Source: Deltaproteobacteria bacterium (lineage in GTDB: Bacteria; Desulfobacterota; GWC2-55-46; UBA9637). From it: a stretch of DNA of 37,054 nt. The first letter of the stretch is position 1; every line of letters begins with the position of its first letter. The translations under genes and the position numbers were made by a program. The stretch spans positions 1-37,054 of the forward strand of contig JACRML010000025.1 of NCBI GenBank assembly GCA_016214995.1. The letters are read 5' to 3'. Below, piece by piece: positions 6,396 to 13,845 of the stretch. The notes under the pieces are model-generated. The model did not search any database. It saw only the letters and a list, made by a program, of their open reading frames with translations, and was not told the DNA's origin.

Positions 6396-6452
6396 TTCAT
6401 ACCTCCTTTCGTTGTTTAGTTTTAACGGTCATAATATGTCGACATCTTCGTG
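6354..6452. repeat. 99-bp direct repeat, copy 2 (functional location)
   Basis: Spans the 3' end of the PatG-like gene (6422-6452), the ribosome site and the first codons of peptide 1. It is repeated at 5885-5983. Confidence 0.85.
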
Positions 6453-7345
6453 ACCAGGAACGGAAACTCCTCGGTCACATCCACACGGACAAAGAACTTT
6501 TCGGTGAAATCCGTGTTCCGGTTGGTGTAGGAAAATATCGCCTCGACGATTTTGCGGGTGGCGCTCAACGGCGAGGGCCGCGTCTCAACCCCGCTCAGCG
6601 AAAAGTTCCGCGCAAATTCTTCGGCTGCCTTGGCATAGATGGCCGGATACCGTACAGACAGATAGTTCAGTGCCCGATGCTCATCCGTCGCGCCAGCGTT
6701 GTCGGTCAGTTGCATGATCCTGTCGAACACTTCCTCAGCCGCTGGGCTAAACTGCTCGGCAGCCGTCTTCTCTGGTTTGGGGATGGCTTTGATGAGCGCA
6801 TTGCGGTCGAAGGAATAAATCTGGTCGAACGCAACAATCGGAACCATGAGCCCGTTGCATAGCTCTGGTGGAGCGATGGGGCCTCTTAACCCAACCACCA
6901 CATCGATGTCATTGGGGCTAGGCGCTGAGCGAATGGCTTCCACTAAACGCTCGAAGTCGACTGGGTCGCGCGGTTGCAGGATATACGTTTCCAGCCCCTG
7001 AATGCTCAGAACCAAGCACATCTGGCGTACTAGATAACGGTTCTCGCGTTTTGACAAGACGGCATGAAATACCTGTTGATCAGTCTTTCCAGCGGTTTCA
7101 GACCGACCCGCAACCTGGGCAAACTCCTTCTCCACCGATAAGCGCGGAAAACGCGCCTCAATTCGGCCTAAGGCATAGACGTAGGACATGGGCATAGAAG
7201 CCGTCCCGCCTGCGCAAGTCGGGCAGGATGCCTCCTCAGCCGGCGGGGACATGGCAACATCCTCTTGAGATGGCGTAATCGCGGTGACATCATGGTCAGA
7301 CGCAGCTTGTTTAGCTAATTGTTGTTTCGCTTCGTTTTGTTCCAT
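6422..7345 (-). CDS. Stand-alone PatG C-terminal-like protein (cyanobactin PatA/PatG family)
   Basis: A 307-aa cytoplasmic protein with no protease domain. Residues 1-50 are a flexible, Pro/Ala/Glu-rich tail with CPTC (41-44). From about 55 to the end it follows the conserved C-terminal region of PatA/PatG-type cyanobactin maturation proteases: SYVYALGRIEARFP, GLETYILQPRDP, GLRGPIAPPELCNGL, VAFDQIYSFD, DNAGATDEHRALNYL, then the ending EEFPFLVTKM near STYYDR. In PatG this region is fused to the protease; here it is a separate gene, with the subtilase two genes upstream. Its biochemical role is unknown even in PatG. Ribosome site AGGAGG precedes the ATG at 7345. Base composition is visibly more GC-rich than the neighbouring housekeeping genes, suggesting transfer. 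Family recognition rests on memory of the conserved motifs. Confidence 0.8.
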   Translation of the reverse strand: MEQNEAKQQLAKQAASDHDVTAITPSQEDVAMSPPAEEASCPTCAGGTASMPMSYVYALGRIEARFPRLSVEKEFAQVAGRSETAGKTDQQVFHAVLSKRENRYLVRQMCLVLSIQGLETYILQPRDPVDFERLVEAIRSAPSPNDIDVVVGLRGPIAPPELCNGLMVPIVAFDQIYSFDRNALIKAIPKPEKTAAEQFSPAAEEVFDRIMQLTDNAGATDEHRALNYLSVRYPAIYAKAAEEFARNFSLSGVETRPSPLSATRKIVEAIFSYTNRNTDFTEKFFVRVDVTEEFPFLVTKMSTYYDR

Positions 7346-7377
7346 AGTTACCTCCTGATAAGTCGGATTCGTGTTGG

Positions 7378-7596
7378 TTATTTTGGGTGCCTACCCGTGA
7401 ACACGAGCCAACGGTTAAGCATGGCGGCGCGTTGTTCGCACCCACTACAAGGTCTGATTCCAAAAGCTGATGTGACTCGTTTGACGACAGTACCAAGACC
7501 CACATCTTCATCAAGGATGAATCCTGGAAGGCGCACTCGGTGTGGCAGAGAGTCCTGACCCCCTGTCTCAACGTCTTTGGCCTCCTCTTCTTTCAT
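7378..7596 (-). CDS. 72-aa CxxC protein of the PatA/PatG-like cassette
   Basis: A short conserved-looking protein: RLPGFILDEDVGLG (22-35), VVKRVTSAFGIRPCSGC (with a CxxC) and EQRAAMLNRWLVFTG at the end. The N-terminus is acidic and variable. I recall similar GF-x-x-DEDVGLG small proteins in other genomes as hypothetical, without a known function. The ribosome site GGAGG lies inside the last codons of the protease gene (AGG AGG TAA), so the genes are coupled; the PatG-like gene follows after 32 bases. It could be a precursor, a metal-binding chaperone or a peptide-recognition partner; nothing in the sequence decides. Confidence 0.65.
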   Translation of the reverse strand: MKEEEAKDVETGGQDSLPHRVRLPGFILDEDVGLGTVVKRVTSAFGIRPCSGCEQRAAMLNRWLVFTGRHPK

Positions 7597-7600
7597 AGAC

Positions 7601-8476
7601 TTACCTCCTTATCTGAGCTGTGCTCATGAATTGATAGGCCGCCCAAGCGTTCAACAACGGCGGCACCACCGTCGTTCGTCTGGGCGCATACGCTTGTGTG
7701 ACGGCAAATTTCACTTGCGCCGCAGTCGCTGCTGGAAATGCTGACCACAACAACGCAATGGCTCCGGTCACAAGAGGGGTTGCCACACTGGTTCCTCCCA
7801 TCGTGAGGGGTTTGCCCACGGCGCCGAGGCTGGTAATGTCCTGACCCGGGGCACTCAAACCTCGCCTCCCAATAGAGCTTCCCAGATTCGACTCGTTCAT
7901 CGGTCTTCCTCGCAGGTCACAAGCAACCACTGGAATGACCCACGAGTGCCGCGTGATGGCAGTACTACCGAGCGTTCCTTGATTGCCTGCTGCTGCGACA
8001 ATAATGACTCCGCGCTTAGTGGCATGATCCAGCACTTGCTCTAACTCACGTTCGCCTTTTGACGAGGGTTGTGCCAGAGCAAGGCTCAAATTGATGCAGC
8101 GCGCACCAGCCTCGATACACTCGATAATCGCCGCTGCCAATTCTTGGGGGGTCGCACTCGGTATCTGCGTATTCTCTACGGTTGTCTCAGTAAAGACAGG
8201 ACGTATCAGCAAAGTGCAATCTGGGCAGATAGCTGGAGCGGAAGAATTCCGCTTTGTGCTTAAAATCCCGGCTATGAATGTTCCATGCAAACAAGCCGTA
8301 CTGTTGGCCTGAGTACAGGCACCGCTCCCGTTTCCAGGGATCTCACGGATATGTTGGCTGGCAAGCTCTGGATGGTTCATAGCCACAGGTCCATCAATGA
8401 GCCCGATTATCACGTCAGGCCTACCGCTAATGCGTTTTATCAACGGCGTGAGTCCAATCAAGTCTAATGGTGTCAT
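7601..8476 (-). CDS. PatA-like cytoplasmic subtilisin-family (S8) protease
   Basis: A 291-aa serine protease made of the S8 domain only, with no signal peptide or propeptide, so it acts in the cytoplasm. The catalytic triad is visible: Asp28 in GLIDGPV, His64 in HGTFIAG, Ser230 in GGTSVATP, with oxyanion Asn165 in AAAGNQG. The GxxDGPV and HPELA pattern, and CPDCTLLIRPVF, match the PatA/PatG protease branch that cleaves cyanobactin leader peptides. It is the first gene of the cassette and the natural candidate for cutting the five M-P-x-F-T-A-E peptides. The ribosome site AAGGAA lies in one arm of a 16-base palindrome (8482-8497), which may limit translation. Its length equals PatA's protease domain without the C-terminal region, which here is encoded separately. 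Confidence 0.88.
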   Translation of the reverse strand: MTPLDLIGLTPLIKRISGRPDVIIGLIDGPVAMNHPELASQHIREIPGNGSGACTQANSTACLHGTFIAGILSTKRNSSAPAICPDCTLLIRPVFTETTVENTQIPSATPQELAAAIIECIEAGARCINLSLALAQPSSKGERELEQVLDHATKRGVIIVAAAGNQGTLGSTAITRHSWVIPVVACDLRGRPMNESNLGSSIGRRGLSAPGQDITSLGAVGKPLTMGGTSVATPLVTGAIALLWSAFPAATAAQVKFAVTQAYAPRRTTVVPPLLNAWAAYQFMSTAQIRR

Positions 8477-8481
8477 AAAGT

Positions 8482-8497
8482 TTCCTTAGCTAAGGAA
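8482..8497. promoter_or_regulatory. Perfect 16-bp palindrome covering the protease ribosome site
   Basis: TTCCTTAGCTAAGGAA reads the same on both strands. On the minus strand its right half (AAGGAA) is the Shine-Dalgarno sequence, 5 bases before the protease ATG. In RNA, TTCCTT can pair with AAGGAA around a 4-base loop, masking the ribosome site; as DNA it could be an operator. Confidence 0.6.
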
Positions 8498-8513
8498 GTG
8501 AGCAGCTTAACGC

Positions 8514-8598
8514 GGGGCTGAGCCGCCGCGAAGCGGTCGGTTTCGTGCCCCTGGTTCTCCCGTAGCATAGCGGAGGGAAGGGGCACCGGCTCAGCCCC
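8514..8598. repeat. Large GC-rich nested hairpin upstream of the cassette
   Basis: GGGGCTGAGCCG (8514-8525) pairs perfectly with CGGCTCAGCCCC (8587-8598); inside, GTGCCCCT (8545-8552) pairs with AGGGGCAC (8579-8586). A further small hairpin CCGC/GCGG lies near 8525-8537. It is a cruciform-like element in the leader of the peptide cassette, possibly REP-type or regulatory. Confidence 0.65.
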
Positions 8599-8762
8599 AG
8601 CGTTCTCACTGAGCGGAGCGAAGGGAAAACCAGTTATTATCTGAACGAGGCTAATCCATTAATACCGAATTAGGAATATTAGTCCCGAATAAAAAAACAA
8701 TAACCGGGACAACTGTCCCCTTACCCCCAACATATTTCTCTTGGATTTCCTTCGCAAAACAA

Positions 8763-8799
8763 AAACGGCTTTTCCGCATCGCTGCAAGAAAAGCCGTTT
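8763..8799 (-). terminator. Rho-independent terminator after cysS
   Basis: Perfect 11-bp stem AAACGGCTTTT (8763-8773) / AAAAGCCGTTT (8789-8799). On the minus strand it is followed by TTGTTTTG, a T-rich tail. It lies downstream of cysS and separates it from the peptide cassette, which therefore needs its own promoter between about 8500 and 8760. Confidence 0.75.
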
Positions 8800-8830
8800 G
8801 ATTAAGACGCTATCAATAATAGCGTTATAG

Positions 8831-8850
8831 TTGAGTTGAGTTGAGTTGAA
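8831..8850. repeat. Short TTGAG tandem repeat
   Basis: Nearly four head-to-tail copies of the 5-mer TTGAG between cysS and the terminator hairpin. The rest of 8800-8965 shows no gene. Confidence 0.6.
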
Positions 8851-8965
8851 GGATTCGTGCCATTTTAGAACGCCTCGCAAACTACTCTCTTAACCCTATA
8901 CTGCTTGGCCTTTTATTATATTATACCGCTTTTGTCAAGGGTTTTTTCAAGGAAAATTTTTTAGA

Positions 8966-10402
8966 CTATATCTTCATCCGCCAAACCGTTCCTTTCGGGG
9001 TATCTTCAAGGAGAACACCCTTCTCCTCTAATTCCTTTCTTATCTCATCAGCTTTTTTAAAGTCTTTGTCCTTTTTTGCCCCACTCCTTTCCAGCACCAA
9101 TCTGGCAATCTCCTCCTCCGATACCTTAAGATTGCCCTTTTTCTCCGCAAAATATTCCTCCGGCCTTCTGTGAAAAACTCCGAGAAAGGAACCCGCTTCC
9201 TTAAAGATGGCTTTAATGACAGGAAGGACTTGTTCTAACTCATTTGTGCCCAGTGTCTTAGCCGAATCCATCAAACGATTGGCTGTATTAACTTCTTCAA
9301 AGATAAAGCCTGCTGCATATGCGGTATTGAAATCATCATCCATAGCATTGATGATGCGCTGCATCCGTTGTTTTTTTCTTTCTTCATTAACCTTTGCATT
9401 CACAATATCAGGCCAGTCTTTTTCCATCCTTTCTAAAGTTCTGTAATATCTTTCAAGGGCAACTTCGGCCTCTCTTAAGGCATCGGGACTATAATCTATG
9501 GGAGATCGGTAGTGGCTTGAAATAAGAAATAATCTCACAGCTTCAAAAGAATAATTGTTTAGCGCATCTCTTATGGCCAGGATATTGCCAAGAGACTTGC
9601 TCATTTTTTCCTTTTCAATATTCACAAAGCCGTTGTGGAGCCAGTATCTTACAAAAGGCTTTCCAGTAGCGCCTTCTGACTGGGCTATCTCATTTTCATG
9701 GTGCGGAAATATTAAATCTTTTCCTCCGCCGTGAATATCTATTGTCTCGCCCAAAAATTTCTGGCTCATGGCAGAGCATTCTATGTGCCAGCCAGGCCTG
9801 CCTTTACCCCATGGGCTTTCCCACCACGGCTCACCGGGTTTGCTTGCCTTCCAGAGGGCAAAATCCAGCGGGTCTTCTTTTCTCTCATCCACCTCAACCC
9901 TTGCCCCTGCCTCAAGCTCCTCTATGTTTTTCCCGGATAGCTTGCCATAGCCGTTGAATTTTCTGACGGAATAATAAACATCACCGTCAAGCACATATGC
10001 AAAGCCCTTATCAATCAATGCCTGTATAACACCTATCATTTCCTGAATTGTCTCTGTTGCCTTCGGCCTGAAATTAGGAAGCTCCACGCCAAGGGCAGCC
10101 ATATCCTCATCAAATGCCTTTATATATCTTTCAGAGATTTCATTCCATGCCACGCCATCTTTATTCGCCCTGTTAATTATTTTGTCATCTATATCTGTAT
10201 AATTTCTTGTGTATTTGACACGAAAACCTTTGTATTTAAGATAGCGATAGACCACATCAAAGGCAACAGCACTCCTTGCATGACCGATATGGCTCAGGTC
10301 ATAAACAGTGGGGCCGCAGACATACATGGCAACCTCATCATCTTTGATTGGTTTAAATTCTTGTTTTTGCCGGGTGAGAGAGTTATAGATTTGTAAAGGC
10401 AT
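8966..10402 (-). CDS. cysS: Cysteinyl-tRNA synthetase
   Basis: Charges tRNA-Cys with cysteine. The 478-aa length is standard. The class I signature HIGH appears in [12 protein letters not shown] (about 34-45) and the KMSKS loop as EKMSKSLGN (about 265-273). Zinc ligands are present: the first Cys in YVCGPTVYD, then ECSAMS and [10 protein letters not shown]. The C-terminal helical anticodon region ends in [18 protein letters not shown]. It stands alone, with a strong terminator downstream at 8763-8799. It is a housekeeping gene with no oddities. Confidence 0.97.
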   Translation of the reverse strand: MPLQIYNSLTRQKQEFKPIKDDEVAMYVCGPTVYDLSHIGHARSAVAFDVVYRYLKYKGFRVKYTRNYTDIDDKIINRANKDGVAWNEISERYIKAFDEDMAALGVELPNFRPKATETIQEMIGVIQALIDKGFAYVLDGDVYYSVRKFNGYGKLSGKNIEELEAGARVEVDERKEDPLDFALWKASKPGEPWWESPWGKGRPGWHIECSAMSQKFLGETIDIHGGGKDLIFPHHENEIAQSEGATGKPFVRYWLHNGFVNIEKEKMSKSLGNILAIRDALNNYSFEAVRLFLISSHYRSPIDYSPDALREAEVALERYYRTLERMEKDWPDIVNAKVNEERKKQRMQRIINAMDDDFNTAYAAGFIFEEVNTANRLMDSAKTLGTNELEQVLPVIKAIFKEAGSFLGVFHRRPEEYFAEKKGNLKVSEEEIARLVLERSGAKKDKDFKKADEIRKELEEKGVLLEDTPKGTVWRMKI

Positions 10403-10418
10403 GGTGTATAGTGCGCAT

Positions 10419-10461
10419 GGGTAGATTTAAAAAAGATTGAGATTAAGCATAAAATCTACCC
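10419..10461. terminator. Hairpin between the FKBP gene and cysS
   Basis: Perfect 10-bp stem GGGTAGATTT (10419-10428) / AAATCTACCC (10452-10461) with a 23-base AT-rich loop, 26 bases after the FKBP stop. There is no clear T-tract on the minus strand, so it may be a weak terminator or an element remnant. Confidence 0.5.
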
Positions 10462-10486
10462 ACACGGTTTATGGTTTACAGATGTC

Positions 10487-11203
10487 TTACTTTCCAGACT
10501 CACTTTTTGTTGCAGAATTAATTGATACCAGATCAACCTCAAAAATAAGCGCCATATTGGGGCCAATCTCTCTTCCTGAACCACGTTCGCCGTATGCAAG
10601 GCTGGGCGGTAAGAACAACTGCCATTTTGAGCCGACAGGCATTAACTGCAGCGCTTCTACCCACCCTGGGATAATACCGTTCAGAGGAAATGTTGCAGGC
10701 TCCCCGCGTTTATAAGAATTGTCAAATTCTTTTCCGTCTATTAAAGTGCCACGGTAATTGACTGTCACAGTATCTGTTGTCTTGGGCTTTGCACCGTTAC
10801 CTGCCTTGATAATCTTATATTGCAAGCCGCTGGATGTGGTTTTCACTCCATCTTTTTTCTTGTTTTCCGTAAGAAATGCCTCTCCATCCTTCTTGTTCTT
10901 TTCAGCAAGCACCTTCATCCGTTCAGCCTGCTTGGCTGTCATTTCCTTTTGAAAGGCAGCCATGATCTCCTGAATCTCCTTCTCTGTCATTAAAGGTTTA
11001 CTTCCGGAAAGGGCATCTTTTATACCTCTTAGAAGGACATCAGGATTGATATCCACTGACTGGCCTTTAAAATTGCTTCCAATACTAAGCCCAATACCGT
11101 AGCTTATCTTGTCCTTTTCACTCTTCAGTATTGTGCTGTCACTCGCACTTACCTGGCTTGTCAAAAGCACAACACCTATAACTGCTGCCAATAGTGTTTT
11201 CAT
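10487..11203 (-). CDS. Exported FKBP-type peptidyl-prolyl isomerase (FkpA/Mip-like)
   Basis: Periplasmic folding catalyst that isomerises prolyl bonds. I place the start at the ATG 11203, not the longer frame from 11356, because AAGGAGAT precedes it and it yields a proper signal peptide (MKTLLAAVIGVVLLTS..VSAS). Mature domains are an N-terminal dimerisation helix region typical of FkpA/Mip (DKISYGIGLSIGSNFKGQ, about 30-120), then the FKBP domain (about 130-235) with VTVNYRGTLIDGKEFDNS, FPLNGIIPGW and YGERGSGREIGPN. Length 238 aa fits the family. The 5' region is bordered by the IS remnant at 11350. Confidence 0.92.
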   Translation of the reverse strand: MKTLLAAVIGVVLLTSQVSASDSTILKSEKDKISYGIGLSIGSNFKGQSVDINPDVLLRGIKDALSGSKPLMTEKEIQEIMAAFQKEMTAKQAERMKVLAEKNKKDGEAFLTENKKKDGVKTTSSGLQYKIIKAGNGAKPKTTDTVTVNYRGTLIDGKEFDNSYKRGEPATFPLNGIIPGWVEALQLMPVGSKWQLFLPPSLAYGERGSGREIGPNMALIFEVDLVSINSATKSESGK

Positions 11204-11311
11204 CTTAATATCTCCTTTTTTTAGTGGTGTGTAAAGGTAACCACTATCGGCAAAAGTGTAACAACTCAAATCAGATTTGTCAAAATAAATTACCTTATCG
11301 AATTGCCTCAT

Positions 11312-11336
11312 AAAAAATGTTACCCAAACATTTTTT
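11312..11336. repeat. Short hairpin upstream of FKBP gene
   Basis: AAAAAATGTT (11312-11321) pairs with AACATTTTTT (11327-11336). It contains the TGTTACC motif also found in the IS inverted repeats, so it may be part of an older IS end. Confidence 0.45.
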
Positions 11337-11349
11337 AAAAGGTATCGTT

Positions 11350-12389
11350 GACTCATAAATCATGTTACCGGAATATCTCCCTAAAAGGAGGGGGTATCCG
11401 GTTATGAGTCCTGTATCTAAAAGAGAATATCTGGAGGCTGTTCAAAAAGGCTCAAGGTTATTCTGCCTCTCTGGATGCCGGGTTATGCCCAAATTTACGG
11501 CGAGCTTCCTAAAGAGGTAGTAAATGCCCTGCTGTCCATATCTCCTGCAACTATTGACAGGTTCCTTAAACCGGTTCGTGTCAGATATAAAGGTCGCGGC
11601 AGGGCTACGACTAAGCCCGGGACTCTATTAAGAAAACAGATACCGATTAAAACAAACCAATGGGATGAATCACGACCCGGCTTTCTTGAAGCCGATACCG
11701 TTGCCCATTGCGGCGAGTCCTTATCAGGTATGTTTGTCTATACCGTAGACTGCGTAGACATAGCCACAGGGTGGACTGAACAAAGGGCTGTATGGGGCAA
11801 GGGCGAACATGGTGTGATGGCACAGATACATGACATTGAAAAGAAGCTCCCTTTTCCCTTGCTCGGCTTTGATTCAGATAACGGCTCTGAGTTCTTAAAT
11901 TATCACCTCCTCAGGCATTTTACTGAAAGAAAAAGGCCTGTTCAGTTTACCCGAAGCAGGGCTTACCATAAGGATGATAACGCTCATATAGAGCAGAAAA
12001 ACTGGACTCATGTAAGACAGTGGCTCGGTTATCATCGTCTTGATAATGAAGATGTCGTGCCTCTTCTGAATGAACTCTATACCAATGAATGGAGGCTTTT
12101 TCATAATTTCTTCTGTCCTTCTGTTAAACTTATTGCAAAACAAAGAATTGCTTCAAAGACGATAAAACGCTATGATAATCCAAAAACACCTTTTCAGAGG
12201 GTTATGGAGTCTCCTCATATCCCTGAGAATGTTAAACATAATCTCAAGGAACAATCCCTTTCTCTTAATCCTTTTCTTTTGAGAAAGGCTATGGAAATAA
12301 GACTTAAAAAGGTGTTTGAGCTTTGTTATAAACCTAAATTATGATAACTCTGCATCTCATTATCTCTCGGTAACATTTTCTAATGAGTC
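11350..12389 (+). mobile_element. Insertion sequence remnant with DDE/rve transposase
   Basis: The left end starts GACTCATAAATCATGTTACC (11350-11369) and the right end, read on the minus strand from 12389, starts GACTCATTAGAAAATGTTAC, giving imperfect terminal inverted repeats of about 20 bases. Between them lies a deleted transposase gene. I see no clear target duplication (TCGTT outside the left end, TCGCT outside the right is the nearest). The element is about 1.04 kb and likely non-autonomous. Confidence 0.7.
11404..12344 (+). pseudogene. Integrase-type transposase, internal deletion and frame change
   Basis: The true start MSPVSKREYLEAVQ at 11404 follows AGGAGGGGG but stops within about 25 codons. 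The main frame resumes within the overlapping bases as CSKRLKVILPLWMPGYAQIY and runs to 12344. In related elements, from memory, an HTH segment of roughly 100 codons lies between these two blocks, so a deletion has fused them out of frame. The catalytic rve domain is complete: Asp in FLEADTVAHCG, Asp in GFDSDNGSEF and Glu in NAHIEQKNW. The longest uninterrupted frame starts at an internal ATG (11475) and lacks the DNA-binding part. It is probably inactive. Confidence 0.75.
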
Positions 12390-12390
12390 T

Positions 12391-12480
12391 CGCTCTTTAA
12401 TCTTCAATCTGTATAATGAGAGTCAATAAGATTGCAGATATGTTTAAGAAACAAAAGGAGGTGATTGCAATGAATACACA
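12391..12480 (+). promoter_or_regulatory. Leader of microprotein 1 with TATAAT box (repeat copy 1)
   Basis: A leader starting CGCTCTTTAATCTTCAATC with a perfect TATAAT (12412-12417) and a strong ribosome site AAAGGAGGTGATTGCA. It recurs at 12579-12668 with only a few differences. AATCTT/AAGATT arms (about 12398 and 12428) could form a hairpin. No good -35 box is visible 17 bases upstream of TATAAT. Confidence 0.6.
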
Positions 12481-12562
12481 AGAGTTAACCACAAGCTTAC
12501 TTGAGGTTTATGTGATTCTTGCCCAGATAACAGTAGCAGCCGTGGTCTTCTATATGGTGTGA
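12470..12562 (+). CDS. 30-aa membrane microprotein, copy 1
   Basis: A 30-codon ORF: MNTQELTTSLLEVYVILAQI followed by TVAAVVFYMV. A polar N-terminus of about 8 residues precedes one hydrophobic helix of about 20, so it could be a single-pass inner membrane peptide. AAAGGAGGTGATTGCA sits at ideal spacing. A second copy 188 bases downstream (12658-12750) keeps the N-terminal MNTQEL and the C-terminal VAAVVFYMV while the middle diverges, with many synonymous third-base changes at the ends, which argues for a translated, selected peptide. I do not recognise the family; it begins immediately after the IS right end. Confidence 0.65.
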   Translation: MNTQELTTSLLEVYVILAQITVAAVVFYMV

Positions 12563-12578
12563 ATTAGAACGTTTTAAT

Positions 12579-12668
12579 CGCTCTTTAATCTTCAATCCGT
12601 ATAATGAGAGTCAATAAGATTGCAGATACTTTTAAGAAACAAAAGGAGGTGATTGCAATGAATACACA
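12579..12668 (+). promoter_or_regulatory. Leader of microprotein 2 (repeat copy 2)
   Basis: Near-identical to 12391-12480, including TATAAT (12600-12605) and AAAGGAGGTGATTGCA. Each microprotein gene thus has its own promoter-like leader. Confidence 0.6.
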
Positions 12669-12750
12669 GGAATTAACAGTAGGTTTATTTGAGGCTTGTG
12701 TGGGTCTAAGCAAGATTATAGTAGCAGCCGTGGTTTTCTATATGGTATGA
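12658..12750 (+). CDS. 30-aa membrane microprotein, copy 2
   Basis: MNTQELTVGLFEACVGLSKI then IVAAVVFYMV, 30 aa, same length and layout as copy 1. The conserved ends and changed centre (VYVILAQI versus ACVGLSKI) suggest divergence after tandem duplication rather than a very recent copy. It has one predicted membrane helix and no Cys motif beyond a single Cys. It could be a small regulatory membrane peptide or a type I toxin-like hydrophobic peptide; no antisense RNA could be demonstrated. Confidence 0.65.
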   Translation: MNTQELTVGLFEACVGLSKIIVAAVVFYMV

Positions 12751-12873
12751 ATTAGACCGCTGCTGGCGGCTAGAATTAGTGGAAGCTGTCTTTTTCAGTA
12801 TGCCAAATTAAGGCAGGCTGGGGCAGCTTCCCAATTTTGTATCCCATCTCAATCTACGGTTGAAAGGAGATAT

Positions 12874-13053
12874 ATGGCAAGAAAACTGACTAAAAAAGAA
12901 AAAGATATGCCGTTTGATGAGGTATTATTCTATGCTGACTTGAATACACTTATAAATCTCATAGAAAATAAAAATAAACTGATAGCAAACATAGAAAATA
13001 ACATTATAATAATGGAAGCTATTGGGTTAAAAGAGCGGATTCTCTGGAACTAG
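12874..13053 (+). CDS. Small hypothetical protein, 59 aa
   Basis: ORF starting MARKLTKKEKDMPFDEVLFY with AAGGAG 8 bases before the ATG. A lysine-rich N-terminus is followed by a long Asn/Ile/Leu helix (ADLNTLINLIENKNKLIANI), ending ERILWN. It is probably a small helical, soluble or coiled-coil protein. It lies on the same strand between the microproteins and the two-component system. I do not recognise it. Confidence 0.55.
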   Translation: MARKLTKKEKDMPFDEVLFYADLNTLINLIENKNKLIANIENNIIIMEAIGLKERILWN

Positions 13054-13155
13054 GTAAATTCCTTTTTTAATCCCAAAGATACAACCTCGTTTTTGGTATT
13101 AAAAAGCGGATAGTATCTGCTATGATGGAACAATGATTAAGGAGCATTACAACTG

Positions 13156-13833
13156 ATGCGAATAATCCTGATTGAGGATGAGAAGCAGTTAGCCAGCATT
13201 ATTAAAAAGGGTCTTGAAGAGGAAGGCTACAGTGTGGATGCAGCTCATGATGGCGAGGAAGGGCTTTACATGGTTGAGAATTTTCCTGCAGATGCGGTTG
13301 TGCTTGACATCATGTTGCCAAAATTAGATGGACTTTCGGTCTTGGCCAGGATAAGGAAGAAGGAGATAAAGACTCCTGTGCTGCTCCTTACTGCCAGGGA
13401 CACCACCTCAGATAAGATAAAGGGATTGGATACCGGAGCTGACGATTATCTGACAAAACCCTTTGAATTCGGCGAACTGCTGGCCAGGATAAGGGCGCTA
13501 ATCCGCCGTAAGACTGAGGTGAAAGAAGCGGTAATGCGGATAGCAGATATGGAGATAAATACTGCAAACCATGAAGTCAAACGGGCTGGCAGGATTATTC
13601 CATTGTCAGCAAAAGAATATGCCATACTGGAATATCTGGCATACAAGAAAGATAATCTGGTCAACAGAATTGAGATTACCGAACACATCTACAGCGAAGA
13701 GTTTGATTTGGATTCGAATGTAGTTGATGTATATATCAACTACCTGCGGAATAAAATAGACAAGGGGTTTAAGAAAAAATTGATACATACCGTAAGGGGC
13801 GCTGGCTATATCCTGCAAGAAAAAGAAGAATAG
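13156..13833 (+). CDS. OmpR/PhoB-family response regulator
   Basis: A 225-aa transcription regulator. The receiver domain (1-115) has the acidic pocket (IEDE at 6-9), phospho-acceptor Asp51 in VVLDIMLPKLDG, the conserved Thr in LLLTARD and Lys in LTKPFEF. The C-terminal winged-helix (about 130-222) has the OmpR pattern LSAKEYAILEYLAYKKDNLVNR-type helix and HTVRGAGYIL wing. AAGGAG precedes the ATG. It forms an operon with the histidine kinase 12 bases downstream. The target genes are unknown; the similar CusR/QseB type often controls metal or envelope stress. Confidence 0.93.
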   Translation: MRIILIEDEKQLASIIKKGLEEEGYSVDAAHDGEEGLYMVENFPADAVVLDIMLPKLDGLSVLARIRKKEIKTPVLLLTARDTTSDKIKGLDTGADDYLTKPFEFGELLARIRALIRRKTEVKEAVMRIADMEINTANHEVKRAGRIIPLSAKEYAILEYLAYKKDNLVNRIEITEHIYSEEFDLDSNVVDVYINYLRNKIDKGFKKKLIHTVRGAGYILQEKEE

Positions 13834-13845
13834 GTCTGTCTGTCA

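Noticed and set aside
5877-6419. A 180-codon plus-strand frame across the peptide genes
   Set aside because: It is the antisense shadow of peptides 1 and 2; low-complexity Ser/Thr/Pro/Arg composition, no ribosome site, and the minus-strand frames have the conserved leader.
11204-11356. Longer FKBP start at 11356
   Set aside because: It would put about 50 extra residues before a perfect signal peptide and ribosome site at 11203.
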